From contig CAWJFY010000009.1 in NCBI GenBank assembly GCA_963842295.1, forward strand, positions 124,001-188,000: a stretch of 64,000 bases of DNA, in the 5' to 3' direction. The notes beneath the pieces were generated by a model. It was not told the origin of the DNA and searched no databases. It saw nothing but the letters and a program-made list of their open reading frames with translations. The position numbers and the translations under genes are program-made. Within the stretch, counting starts at the first letter, position 1, and each line of letters starts with the position of its first letter. Below are positions 7,880-14,147 of this stretch, one piece after another. The stretch comes from JAJNBA01 sp963842295 (GTDB lineage Bacteria > Actinomycetota > UBA4738 > HRBIN12).

Positions 7880-8320
7880 ATGGTCAAAGCCAACAGCGAT
7901 CAGGATGTTCCAGGAACCGTGCAGCACATCAAGCAACAGGTTGGAGGAACGGCACGGGCCGTGACCGACGTGGCCGGAACGGTCGTCGGTGACCGGATGC
8001 GGAGCGAGATCACCGCCCGGTCCGCCCAAGCAGCCGTGGAGATGAAAGCGTTCGCTCAGGCGATACGGGAGGCGAGCCAGAGTTTCCGCCAACAGGGACA
8101 CGAGACGGAGGCTTCCTGGGCCGACGCCACGGCGGTTCGAGCGGATCGGCTGGCGGCATACCTCGCGAACGCCGACGTTCAGACGCTGACGGCGGATGGG
8201 AAGAAGTGGTCGCGAGAGGTTAGCGACTTCGCTCGAAAAGAGCCGCTCTTGGTTTCAGCGGCAGCATTCACGCTTGGGCTGCTCGCGACTCGCTGGCTCG
8301 GCACGGGCGCGGATGAATGA
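7880..8320 (+). CDS. Stress-associated protein, nutrient-deprivation-induced-like
   Basis: A 146-aa protein, mostly amphipathic helix (RSAQAAVEMKAFAQAIREAS region), ending in a short hydrophobic stretch (KEPLLVSAAAFTLGLLATRW) that could anchor it to the membrane. The KEPLLVSAAAFTLGL ending is typical of small proteins annotated as nutrient-deprivation-induced or as phage-holin neighbours. GGAGG lies 5 nt before the ATG. It is translationally linked to the next gene: its TGA lies inside that gene's ribosome site. Confidence 0.6.
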   Translation: MVKANSDQDVPGTVQHIKQQVGGTARAVTDVAGTVVGDRMRSEITARSAQAAVEMKAFAQAIREASQSFRQQGHETEASWADATAVRADRLAAYLANADVQTLTADGKKWSREVSDFARKEPLLVSAAAFTLGLLATRWLGTGADE

Positions 8321-8330
8321 GGAGGACACG

Positions 8331-8942
8331 ATGTCGGACATGAAAGAGATCGGTGCCCCGGTCGAGAAGATCAAGGGGGCGGTCGGGAGCGGTGCCAAGA
8401 CGGTCGGGAGTGGTGTCAAGAAGGCCGGCCAGAAGGTGGGCGGTGGCGCGCAGCGCGCCGCGAGAGGGGGCACCAACATGGTTTCGCGCAGCGGTGCCAC
8501 AGCTGGCAAGGCTGCGTCATCGGCCGGCACGGGTGCGAAGAAGGCCGCGACAGCCATCAAGGAGAACCCCATGTTGGCGGTGGCCGGTGCTGCGGTCATC
8601 GGCGCTGCCGTCGGCGAGATCCGCAACCGCTCAAAGAAGGGATCGACCGCTCCGTCGAAACGCAAGAGCTCGAGCAGCAAGACGACTCGTGGCCCGAGCG
8701 GAGGACAGCGGACAGCGAAAGGGAAGAACACCCGCAGTACGGGCGCAGCGCGAAAGGGAACGAGCACGAAGAGCGGCGCGCGCCCTGGTGGACGTCGCGG
8801 TACGGGCAGCAAGAGCCCGACGAGGAAGAAGACAACCTCCAGGAAGACTGGAAGTAGCCGAGTGGCCGGGGCGAAAAGGACGGGGCGCAAGAGCACCGGC
8901 AGCGGCGCTTCCAGTAAAAGGACGACGGCCAGGAAGCGATAA
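8331..8942 (+). CDS. Membrane-anchored histone-H1-like basic protein
   Basis: A 203-aa protein in two parts. Residues 1-85 are Gly/Ala/Lys-rich helices with repeated VGSGxKxxGxxV units and a hydrophobic GxxxG segment (ENPMLAVAGAAVIGAAVGEI) like the C-terminal anchor of DUF883/ElaB proteins. Residues 95-203 are almost entirely Lys, Arg, Ser, Thr and Gly, like a histone H1 tail. GAGGAGG precedes the ATG by 5 nt. It may tether DNA or RNA to the membrane, or protect them, under stress (inference). Codon use is normal, so the tail is a real coding low-complexity region. Confidence 0.7.
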   Translation: MSDMKEIGAPVEKIKGAVGSGAKTVGSGVKKAGQKVGGGAQRAARGGTNMVSRSGATAGKAASSAGTGAKKAATAIKENPMLAVAGAAVIGAAVGEIRNRSKKGSTAPSKRKSSSSKTTRGPSGGQRTAKGKNTRSTGAARKGTSTKSGARPGGRRGTGSKSPTRKKTTSRKTGSSRVAGAKRTGRKSTGSGASSKRTTARKR

Positions 8943-8951
8943 GGAGTCCGA

Positions 8952-9020
8952 ACTGGGAGACCTTCCACCGAATCTGCGAGCTCTACGGGTGGCCGCAGTC
9001 GTTCGTGACGGTTCTATAGC
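8952..9020 (+). pseudogene. HTH repeat copy 3 (C-terminal fragment)
   Basis: Reads NWETFHRICELYGWPQSFVT VL and stop, equal to the last 22 residues of the HTH family, starting 9 nt after the previous gene. The sequence that follows, to about 9100, also matches the start of the membrane-protein gene at 11058, so the relic once consisted of HTH plus that gene. Confidence 0.7.
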
Positions 9021-9153
9021 GGCCGTTGGCTCAGGGGCGCACGCTCATGCTCCCATCCGACCGATGGACTTCCCTACTGTTCTCAGGAACTCCTGAAGGG
9101 GCATGCCCCCGTGCTCGGCGAATGCCGCTAGATCCGGGGGCTGATTCGCGGAG

Positions 9154-9414
9154 CTATTGCTTCTGGAGCCAGGTGCGAAACGCCACTCCCAGGAGGGCTC
9201 CCACCGGGACGGTCACGAGGCCACACGCGGCGACGATGAAGGCCTGCCAGAACTGGGGCACGTCGTAGAGGATCACGGGAACAACCCCAGCGGCTAGGAC
9301 AGCCGTGCCTAAGAAAGCGACAAGAGCACCAACCCAAGGGGATGGAACTGCCGAGGCGAAGAATGGCCTCATAGCCGTATCCTGCATCCGTTCGGGCCGA
9401 TTTTCGAATCGCAT
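9154..9414 (-). CDS. Small two-helix membrane protein (86 aa)
   Basis: Two transmembrane helices (WVGALVAFLGTAVLAAGVVP and FWQAFIVAACGLVTVPVGAL) after a short polar N-terminus. GAGGG lies 7 nt before the ATG at 9414; the internal ATG at residue 15 is a possible alternative. No family recognised. It lies between two HTH relics and points away from both. Confidence 0.55.
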   Translation of the reverse strand: MRFENRPERMQDTAMRPFFASAVPSPWVGALVAFLGTAVLAAGVVPVILYDVPQFWQAFIVAACGLVTVPVGALLGVAFRTWLQKQ

Positions 9415-9552
9415 TCTCGTTCCCTCAGGACCAGCCCAGCTTGTAGTGGTACGGAGTCAAACATGGTCGTGCTACCGGGCAACCGTCGCGGCCGATCCGG
9501 TCCAGCGCCGGATGCCGTCGAACTGGCCGGGCAGAGGTCACCACAGAAGCGG

Positions 9553-9645
9553 CTAGATGTTGATGTCGACGAAGACGGCGGCGTGGTCCGAGGCAGCGTG
9601 CTCGGGATCAGTGATGTTCGGGTAGATCGCCCATTGGGCAGGAGG
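9553..9645 (-). pseudogene. Remnant of an endonuclease/exonuclease/phosphatase C-terminus
   Basis: The minus strand reads WAIYPNITDPEHAASDHAAV FVDINI and stop. The SDHAAVxVD ending is characteristic of the DNase I-like (EEP) fold, where the SDH His is catalytic. Nothing upstream in frame extends it, and HTH copy 4 overlaps the break. It is therefore a terminal fragment of a lost gene. Confidence 0.35.
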
Positions 9646-9829
9646 GTTAACTGTTTGTGGTCCGCCCCACAAGCCGCGTCGCTCCTGGTCGGTCGCCCAA
9701 GCCGCGTGGCGCCTCGGCGTGAGCATCCGGGAGTACCGGGAACTCGAGGCCGGCACGCGGATGCCTGACTGGGAGATCTTCGACCGGATCTGCACGCTCT
9801 ACGGCTGCCCGCAGACGTTCGTGAAGTAG
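9626..9829 (+). pseudogene. HTH repeat copy 4 (start-less)
   Basis: Open from 9626 to the TAG at 9829 but with no ATG, GTG or TTG in frame. The family core is intact: RRSWSVAQAAWRLGVSIREY, then RELEAGTRMPDWEIFDRICT and LYGCPQTFVK. Only the first dozen residues are missing, replaced by unrelated sequence. The most recently functional-looking of the relics. Confidence 0.7.
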
Positions 9830-10017
9830 CCAAGAGAGTCCCCGGATCGTTGCAGCCAGGTCTCTCTTGTGGCGGTCGGAGACGGTCCGGCGAGCCCTCC
9901 CCAGACACCACATCTCGCCTGACCTCACGCTCTCGAGGCGGGCGAGTAGTACGAGGTTTGGTCTGCGGCACGCACCGGGTACGCCGTTCTCAACAGCAGC
10001 GTCGGCGTTGGAGGCGC

Positions 10018-10461
10018 ATGGGGCGCACTTCAGAGGAGTCGGAGAGTCAGGTGCGTCGGCTCAGGCTGAGGTTCCGGGCCGCGCCTGAGAATCTGCCGCG
10101 GATCCGGCGTGCGCTCGAGGGGATGGGACTTCCCGATCAGGTGATCTGGGACGGTGCGCTCCTCACGACCGAGTTGGTGACCAACAGCATCCGACACGCC
10201 GGCCTAGGACCAGACGACTACATCGACGTGGACGCTGCCTGGTCAGGCACCGTCCTTCGGGTCATCGTTCGAGACAGCGGATCCGCAAGCCCGCCCTCGG
10301 AGATCGTCGCTGGCTCGATCCGTCCGTCGCCGGGAGGTCAGTCCGGGTGGGGTCTCTACCTCGTCGACAAGCTCGCCACTCGGTGGGGGACGAACCTCGA
10401 GGGCTCAGCTGGGTTCTGGTTCGAACTCGAGTACCCGCGACCCGCGGGTCCGAGCATCTAG
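10018..10461 (+). CDS. RsbW-like anti-sigma factor / histidine-kinase-fold ATPase
   Basis: A 147-aa GHKL ATPase. The N-box ELVTNSIRHAG near residue 55, the DSG of the G1 box and GWGLYLVDKLATRWG of the G2 box are all present, as in serine-kinase anti-sigma factors of the HATPase_c_2 class. No HisKA domain is present. GGAGG lies 3 nt upstream of ATG 10018. It could restrain a SigB/SigF-type stress sigma factor and thus control the stress genes of the island (inference). Its convergent neighbour overlaps it by 4 nt. Confidence 0.82.
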   Translation: MGRTSEESESQVRRLRLRFRAAPENLPRIRRALEGMGLPDQVIWDGALLTTELVTNSIRHAGLGPDDYIDVDAAWSGTVLRVIVRDSGSASPPSEIVAGSIRPSPGGQSGWGLYLVDKLATRWGTNLEGSAGFWFELEYPRPAGPSI

Positions 10462-10787
10462 TCCCGTGGGTCCGACGCTTCGGCGACCTCTGCAGAGGTG
10501 CCCTCCCGCTTCTCCACCACGGTGAACCGCTCCGTCTCGGCGACCACCCGCTCCACGTCGGGGATCACGTGATCCTTCACCACGACGAATCGGCGCCCAT
10601 TCTGGCGAACATCCTCGTACTCGGAGACCGTGATTGTGATGAGCAGTTCGCAGTCGAGGTTGCCACATTCACACATCACTGGAGCGTCGCCTTCGGGGGT
10701 GCGCGAGGCTTTCGCCTCCTCGATGCCCTCGTTGATCTCCCGGACGATCGCCTCGTTCTTTGCGATCCGGGCCTGCCTATCGGTCAT
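10458..10787 (-). CDS. Conserved hypothetical with CxCGxxxC motif (109 aa)
   Basis: An N-terminal helix (ARIAKNEAIVREINEGIEEA) is followed by a probable metal-binding CECGNLDC block near residue 40. A beta-rich half follows (LLITITVSEYEDVRQNGRRF, then VVVKDHVIPDVERVV). This arrangement (KNEAxxREVNE, CECGxxxC, RFxVxxxHxxPxVE) recurs in many actinobacterial hypothetical proteins. Function unknown. The gene is intact and appears under selection. Confidence 0.75.
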   Translation of the reverse strand: MTDRQARIAKNEAIVREINEGIEEAKASRTPEGDAPVMCECGNLDCELLITITVSEYEDVRQNGRRFVVVKDHVIPDVERVVAETERFTVVEKREGTSAEVAEASDPRD

Positions 10788-10867
10788 GGCCGCAGCCTAG
10801 CGTCCCCCCTGCCCCCGGGCGAATCCCCGACGACCCCGGGCGACACATCTGCGATCCCCTAGGCGCT

Positions 10868-11037
10868 CGGACGCACGCGGCCCGGCTGGTCGATGAGGAC
10901 AAGCGGCATGGCGGCTCGGCGTAAGCGTTCGCGAGTACCGGGAGATCGAGGCTGGCGAACGCTCGCCGAGCTTCGAGACCTGGGATCGGATCTGCAAGCT
11001 GTACGGGTGGCCGCAGACGTTCGTGACGGTTCTGTAG
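10868..11037 (+). pseudogene. HTH repeat copy 5 (one frameshift)
   Basis: The GWS block at 10885 is followed by one extra base, after which the family reads perfectly: AWRLGVSVREYREIEAGERS, then PSFETWDRICKLYGWPQTFV and TVL stop. No promoter-start element is left upstream. It ends 20 nt before the membrane-protein gene at 11058, which suggests the two once formed an operon. Confidence 0.7.
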
Positions 11038-11057
11038 CGGCCGTTGCTCAGGGGCGC

Positions 11058-11681
11058 ATGCTCGTGCTTCCATCCGGACTGGTGGAGTTCTTTTGCTGTC
11101 CCCAGCATCTCCTGCAGTGGTGGGTGCTCGGCTGCCTGTTCGTGGGAGCAATCCTTCTCGCCGGCGGGGCGCGGGCGGCGGGGGCGGCCTTGGTCGGCTC
11201 CTCGCTCCTTTCATTCCTCGCGTACCCCCTGAAGGGGCTCTACGGAGGCGACCACGTCGAAACCCTCGTGCACGGCGCGGTCATCCTGGGGAGCGTCGGC
11301 CTGGTCGGGTTCGGCCTCGGCGGGCTCGCCTTGGGAACCCACGGCCCGCTGGGTCGATACCCGATGGCGCTGGTCCTGGCGATCGGCACCGCCGTCGTCG
11401 GGACGCTGCTGATCCTCCGGATCCACGCGGAGGCAGCTCCGACCTGCTCGCTCCAAACGGGGCTCCGGATCACGAACGCGTCCTCGCCGTTCGCGGCGTC
11501 ATGCTTCCGGGGGTTCGAGGACCCTTGGGTGCAGGCGCTGCTTTGGTTCAACGTCGCCTTCCTCGCGCTGCTGTTCCTGGTGCAGGCGTGGCAGGCGTCA
11601 CGGTCATCGGGAGAGAACGAAGAGGAGGACGATCCCATCGTGCGTGGGTTGATCGGTCCTCGTAGCGAGCCACCGTTCTGA
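11058..11681 (+). CDS. Polytopic membrane protein, unknown function
   Basis: A 207-aa protein with about five transmembrane helices (WWVLGCLFVGAILLAGGARA; LVHGAVILGSVGLVGFGLGG; MALVLAIGTAVVGTLLILRI; WVQALLWFNVAFLALLFLVQ among them) and an acidic cytoplasmic C-terminus. Two Cys in the first loop (FFCCP) and two in an outer loop may pair. The start is ATG 11058 after AGGGG. The upstream extension of the frame to 10893 is the antiphase of HTH copy 5. A decayed copy of its 5' end follows HTH copy 3. Confidence 0.65.
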   Translation: MLVLPSGLVEFFCCPQHLLQWWVLGCLFVGAILLAGGARAAGAALVGSSLLSFLAYPLKGLYGGDHVETLVHGAVILGSVGLVGFGLGGLALGTHGPLGRYPMALVLAIGTAVVGTLLILRIHAEAAPTCSLQTGLRITNASSPFAASCFRGFEDPWVQALLWFNVAFLALLFLVQAWQASRSSGENEEEDDPIVRGLIGPRSEPPF

Positions 11682-11735
11682 CCGGACGCTGGCACGTCTC
11701 AAAGGGGACAGCGCCCCATCGTCGCCGCGATGGCC

Positions 11736-11741
11736 TAGCCT
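11736..11741 (+). promoter_or_regulatory. Leaderless promoter -10 of HTH copy 6 (TAGCCT)
   Basis: TAGCCT ends 7 nt before GTG 11749, which would place the transcript start at or next to the start codon. Equivalent TNNNCT/TNNNTT-N6-GTR layouts precede HTH copies 1, 2, 7 and 8. Confidence 0.55.
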
Positions 11742-11748
11742 CCTCCCG

Positions 11749-11949
11749 GTGGTGGCGATGTTCCGCAAGATGCTCGGGGAAGATCGGCGGCGTGCGGGCT
11801 GGTCGGCGGGGCGAGCTGCATGGGAGCTTGGCGTGTCGATCCGCGAGTATCGGGAGCTCGAGGCCGGGGAGCGGTCGCCGACTTTCGAGACGTGGGATCG
11901 GATCTGCAGGACGTTCGGCTGGCCTCAGACGTTCGCCGCGCATGGCTGA
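11749..11949 (+). CDS. HTH-domain protein, island repeat copy 6 (intact)
   Basis: A 66-aa protein made of little but a Cro/CI(XRE)-like HTH. It has a basic first helix (MFRKMLGEDRRRAGWSAGRA), the turn AWELGVSIREYRELEAGE with the recognition helix, and a C-terminal aromatic helix pair (FETWDRICRTFGWPQTFAAH). GTG 11749 fits a leaderless start; GTG 11752 and ATG 11758 are alternatives. One of two intact members of a nine-copy family in the island. Probably a DNA-binding regulator; the target is unknown. Confidence 0.75.
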   Translation: MVAMFRKMLGEDRRRAGWSAGRAAWELGVSIREYRELEAGERSPTFETWDRICRTFGWPQTFAAHG

Positions 11950-11977
11950 TGTCCTCGACGAGGACGCCGGTCGGCTC

Positions 11978-12103
11978 CTACCTGGACAGCAGCTGGATGG
12001 CGATGATCGGGAGGTTGAGGAGGATCAGCGCCGCCATCGCCGCGATCACGATACGTACGACCTTGGTTTCGGTGCTTGCCTCAGACCACTTCTCCAACTT
12101 CAT
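11978..12103 (-). CDS. Single-pass small membrane peptide (41 aa)
   Basis: A short charged head (MKLEKWSEASTETKVVR) is followed by one transmembrane helix (IVIAAMAALILLNLPIIAIQ). A GGAGGGG ribosome site lies 7 nt upstream of ATG 12103. Such peptides are often stress or signalling modulators. No family is assigned. Confidence 0.6.
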   Translation of the reverse strand: MKLEKWSEASTETKVVRIVIAAMAALILLNLPIIAIQLLSR

Positions 12104-12200
12104 GGATCGACCCCTCCGGGACACCGGTCGTCCCTCGCGCGGACATCCTGGGGCTTCGTCCAATGGAGCGCCAGTCCCGCAGATGACGTAGACGTAAAGC

Positions 12201-12441
12201 GTGGCTGATCTCCTCGACGAGGACGGCGACGTCCGCTCCCACCTGGCGGCGTTCGCCCCGACCGCGCTGGCCGAGCTGCGCCGCATCCTTGAGGCGCCTC
12301 CGACCTACCGATCGGCGCTACTCCGCGGGCTCGTGACGTAACCCGGCCGCCGCGGACCTCGCCACGCTGATCGCGATGGCCGACACCGACGAGGTCGTTC
12401 GGCTGCCGCTGCTTCGAGCGGTCAGGAACGTCGGCGTCTAG
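12201..12441 (+). pseudogene. Frameshifted small helical protein
   Basis: GTG 12201 opens VADLLDEDGDVRSHLAAFAP and runs through AELRRILEAPPTYRSALLRG to a stop at 12341. The next frame continues ADLATLIAMADTDEVVRLPL LRAVRNVGV to a stop at 12441. Joined, they give an 80-residue helical protein loosely like the broken gene at 13908. The first 28 bases closely match the tail of HTH copy 6 at 11942, suggesting HTH and this gene were once adjacent partners. Confidence 0.45.
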
Positions 12442-12569
12442 TCAGCTCAGCGACATTCGCGAACACTCGTGGCAGCCAAGGGTTCAATCCACCAACGTTC
12501 GCGCTCAAGCTGCGCCCAAGACTATGATCGGCGACTGGCCTGGCCGTGGTCCGGCGAGAAGAGGGAGTG

Positions 12570-12851
12570 ATGGTCTTGATCAGACCTGGTGGGAGCACGG
12601 GGCCTGAGGCGGGAGGACGCCGACTCGGTGGTGGAGCGATCGCCTCGCTCATCGGAGTAGGGCTGCTGCTCATATTCATGATCCAGAACACAGAGAGCGT
12701 GCAGCTCGACTTCCTGGTCTGGGGCTTCACTTGGCCGCTTTGGCTGCTCACCATCGTAGTCGCAGTTCTCGGGGCATTGGTGTGGTTCGGACTAGGCGTG
12801 ATTCGCCGTCACCGTCGCCGCAAGGAGCGCCGCGAAGACCGCCGGGGCTGA
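12570..12851 (+). CDS. LapA-domain (DUF1049-like) membrane protein
   Basis: A 93-aa protein with two transmembrane helices separated by a short loop (ASLIGVGLLLIFMIQNTESV, QLDFLVWGF, then WPLWLLTIVVAVLGALVWFG) and a basic C-terminal tail (RRHRRRKERREDRR). The IQNxxxVxxxFLxW signature is that of the LapA/YciS-like family. ATG 12570 is preferred over GTG 12546. Gram-positive members have no defined lipopolysaccharide role; a general envelope function is likely. Confidence 0.78.
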   Translation: MVLIRPGGSTGPEAGGRRLGGGAIASLIGVGLLLIFMIQNTESVQLDFLVWGFTWPLWLLTIVVAVLGALVWFGLGVIRRHRRRKERREDRRG

Positions 12852-12943
12852 ATCGTCCGAAGACCCAGCCATCGAGGAACATCCCGAACACTCGCCCACA
12901 CGAGACTCCTCTCCCTCGTTGTGCGTCTGGCTGCGCTGCCACC

Positions 12944-13069
12944 GTGGCGATGCTCCCGAAGATGCTCGAGGAGGATCGGAAGCAGGCCGGGTACTCGTTC
13001 GACGCCCCGCAGATCGATCGATCCCTACTCGGGGTCATCGGGTTCGGTTCGCTTGGCGGATGTCGTTGA
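12944..13069 (+). pseudogene. HTH repeat copy 7 (N-terminal fragment)
   Basis: GTG 12944 lies 6 nt after TGCGCT. The first 18 residues (VAMLPKMLEEDRKQAGYS) match the family, then unrelated sequence runs to a stop at 13069. This is a 3'-truncated copy. The 3' end overlaps the opposite-strand gene at 13035. Confidence 0.65.
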
Positions 13070-13289
13070 TCTGTATCAGCCGGGCCTCGGCGTCCATGGG
13101 GTTGCTTTCCGGCGTGCCCGCCGGTGTCACCGGGCCAGAAGCCAACCCGGCGATGGCAGTGAGGCGCCGCTTGGCGTCCTCCATGCGCTGAGGGAGCGGG
13201 CCTGACGCGAGCTCAGCGATCGCAGCGAGGCGGTGCTCGGCGTCCTCAATGCGATCTGCGGCGTTCGTGTCCTCCGTGGGCTCAACCAC
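13035..13289 (-). CDS. Small helical-repeat protein (84 aa)
   Basis: Contains a tandem repeat of about 23 residues, RIEDAEHRLAAIAELASGPL and RMEDAKRRLTAIAGLASGPV, then a partial third unit (MDAEARLIQI). The pattern predicts amphipathic helices and perhaps a short coiled coil. GTG 13289 lies 6 nt after TATCCT (leaderless layout). A truncated relative is at 6504-6728. Function unknown. Confidence 0.6.
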   Translation of the reverse strand: MVEPTEDTNAADRIEDAEHRLAAIAELASGPLPQRMEDAKRRLTAIAGLASGPVTPAGTPESNPMDAEARLIQINDIRQANRTR

Positions 13290-13295
13290 GTCCGG

Positions 13296-13301
13296 AGGAT
13301 A
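13296..13301 (-). promoter_or_regulatory. Leaderless promoter -10 (TATCCT) of the repeat protein
   Basis: On the minus strand TATCCT is followed by 6 nt and then GTG 13289. Same geometry as the HTH copies and as several chromosomal genes in the window. Confidence 0.5.
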
Positions 13302-13424
13302 TCCTCGCGGCTGTGGGACGAAACGTGCGGATCAGTACCGGTACCGGAGGGGTTCAGCGACTCCGACAGCCTCCCAGGGCGTCAACTGTGCACTGAGGTC
13401 GCCGCCATCGCCTAGTTTCGGTCG

Positions 13425-13637
13425 GTGGCCGCGTTACCGGGCATGCTCGAGCACGAACGGAAGCGGGCAGGCTGGTCGGCTGGGCGAGCCGCATGGGAGC
13501 TCGGCGTGAGCATCCGGGAGTACCGGGAGCTCGAGGCCGGCGTACGCTCGCCGAGCTTCGAGACGTGGGACCGGATCTCCAAGCTGTTCGGCTTGCCGCA
13601 AACGTTCGCGGTGACAGGCTCACGAGCAGCCGACTAG
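13425..13637 (+). CDS. HTH-domain protein, island repeat copy 8 (intact)
   Basis: A 70-aa HTH protein, the second intact family member: VAALPGMLEHERKRAGWSAG, then RAAWELGVSIREYRELEAGV, then FETWDRISKLFGLPQTFAVT. TAGTTT (13413-13418) ends 6 nt before GTG 13425, so the mRNA is probably leaderless. It is followed after 34 nt by a 25-aa membrane peptide and then the UUCG-type terminator. It may act alone or repress its sister copies through a shared operator (inference). Confidence 0.75.
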   Translation: MAALPGMLEHERKRAGWSAGRAAWELGVSIREYRELEAGVRSPSFETWDRISKLFGLPQTFAVTGSRAAD

Positions 13638-13671
13638 GATGAGCGAAACTTCTTGGAGAGGTGAGCGCCAA

Positions 13672-13749
13672 ATGCCTAACTGGTTGTGGATCGTTATCGT
13701 GGTTGTGGTGATCCTGGCGATCTTTGGCGGAATTCGGACTCGCCGCTAA
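13672..13749 (+). CDS. 25-residue single-helix membrane peptide
   Basis: MPNWLWIVIVVVVILAIFGG followed by IRTRR: one hydrophobic helix with a basic C-terminal clamp. GGAGAGGTGAG precedes the ATG. Very short Trp/Val/Ile-rich peptides of this shape are common in Actinomycetota and are usually missed. It lies just downstream of an intact HTH gene and could be its partner. Confidence 0.6.
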   Translation: MPNWLWIVIVVVVILAIFGGIRTRR

Positions 13750-13769
13750 GAGACTGCGCTATCGCTCAG

Positions 13770-13823
13770 ATCTGCAAGCTTGTTCGCGGGTGGGCTCAGA
13801 CCTTCGTGGGGCGTCCGATTTGA
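13770..13823 (+). pseudogene. HTH repeat copy 9 (C-terminal remnant)
   Basis: Reads ICKLVRGWAQTFVGRPI and stop, a diverged version of the family ending RICKLFGWPQTFV. The rest of the domain is absent. It is the smallest relic and lies directly ahead of the second UUCG hairpin element. Confidence 0.5.
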
Positions 13824-13840
13824 CGGGCAAGACCTCGAGG

Positions 13841-13905
13841 GGCTAACTTCCCTGTTGAGAAGTCGCTGGGGCCCTCGGGTTCCGGCGGCTTCTCACTTTT
13901 CTCGG
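13841..13905 (+). terminator. Repeated 17-bp UUCG-type hairpin, copy 2
   Basis: Same element as 6776-6840, with several substitutions. In the stem (13857-13894) a C to T change is tolerated because U still pairs with G on the plus-strand RNA; the loop is CUCG. ACUUUUCUC follows. Structure is kept while sequence drifts, which supports a functional plus-strand terminator. Confidence 0.7.
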
Positions 13906-13907
13906 CG

Positions 13908-14143
13908 ATGACAGGTGATCCCGGCGGTCGAGTCGTGGCGATCCTGGGCGAGCAAGCAGCCCGGGAACTCCTCGAAGTGCTGGAGCGGCCTGACGCAGAC
14001 CGGGCAGCGCTGATTGGGCGGCTGCACGTCGGGACGATGCCGCGTGGCTCGCCGAGCTCCTGATGGACCTCGAGGATGAGATCGGCGAGATCGCGAGGCT
14101 TCGGCCGGTCGACGCGCTGCGCTCGGCGCTCCCGAACCGATAG
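13908..14143 (+). pseudogene. Frameshifted small helical protein
   Basis: ATG 13908 starts just after the UUCG hairpin and reads VVAILGEQAARELLEVLERP, DADRAALIGRLH, then goes out of frame and stops near 14060. The following frame reads DDAAWLAELLMDLEDEIGEI ARLRPVDALRSALPNR to a stop at 14143. One indel near 14030 separates the parts. The helical pattern is reminiscent of 12201-12441. Confidence 0.45.
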
Positions 14144-14147
14144 TCGG

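Noticed and set aside
8255..8968. A Leu/Val/Pro-rich 237-codon minus-strand frame
   Set aside because: It is the mirror of the Lys/Arg/Ser-rich tail gene; hydrophobicity comes from the complementary codons, and the plus-strand gene has a proper ribosome site and coupling.
9463..9768. A 101-codon plus-strand frame around HTH copy 4
   Set aside because: It runs out of frame with the clear HTH reading and has no protein-like features.
6776..13905. Integron attC-like recombination sites
   Set aside because: The palindromes lack attC core sites and no integron integrase is near; U-rich tails and G-U pairs fit terminators better.
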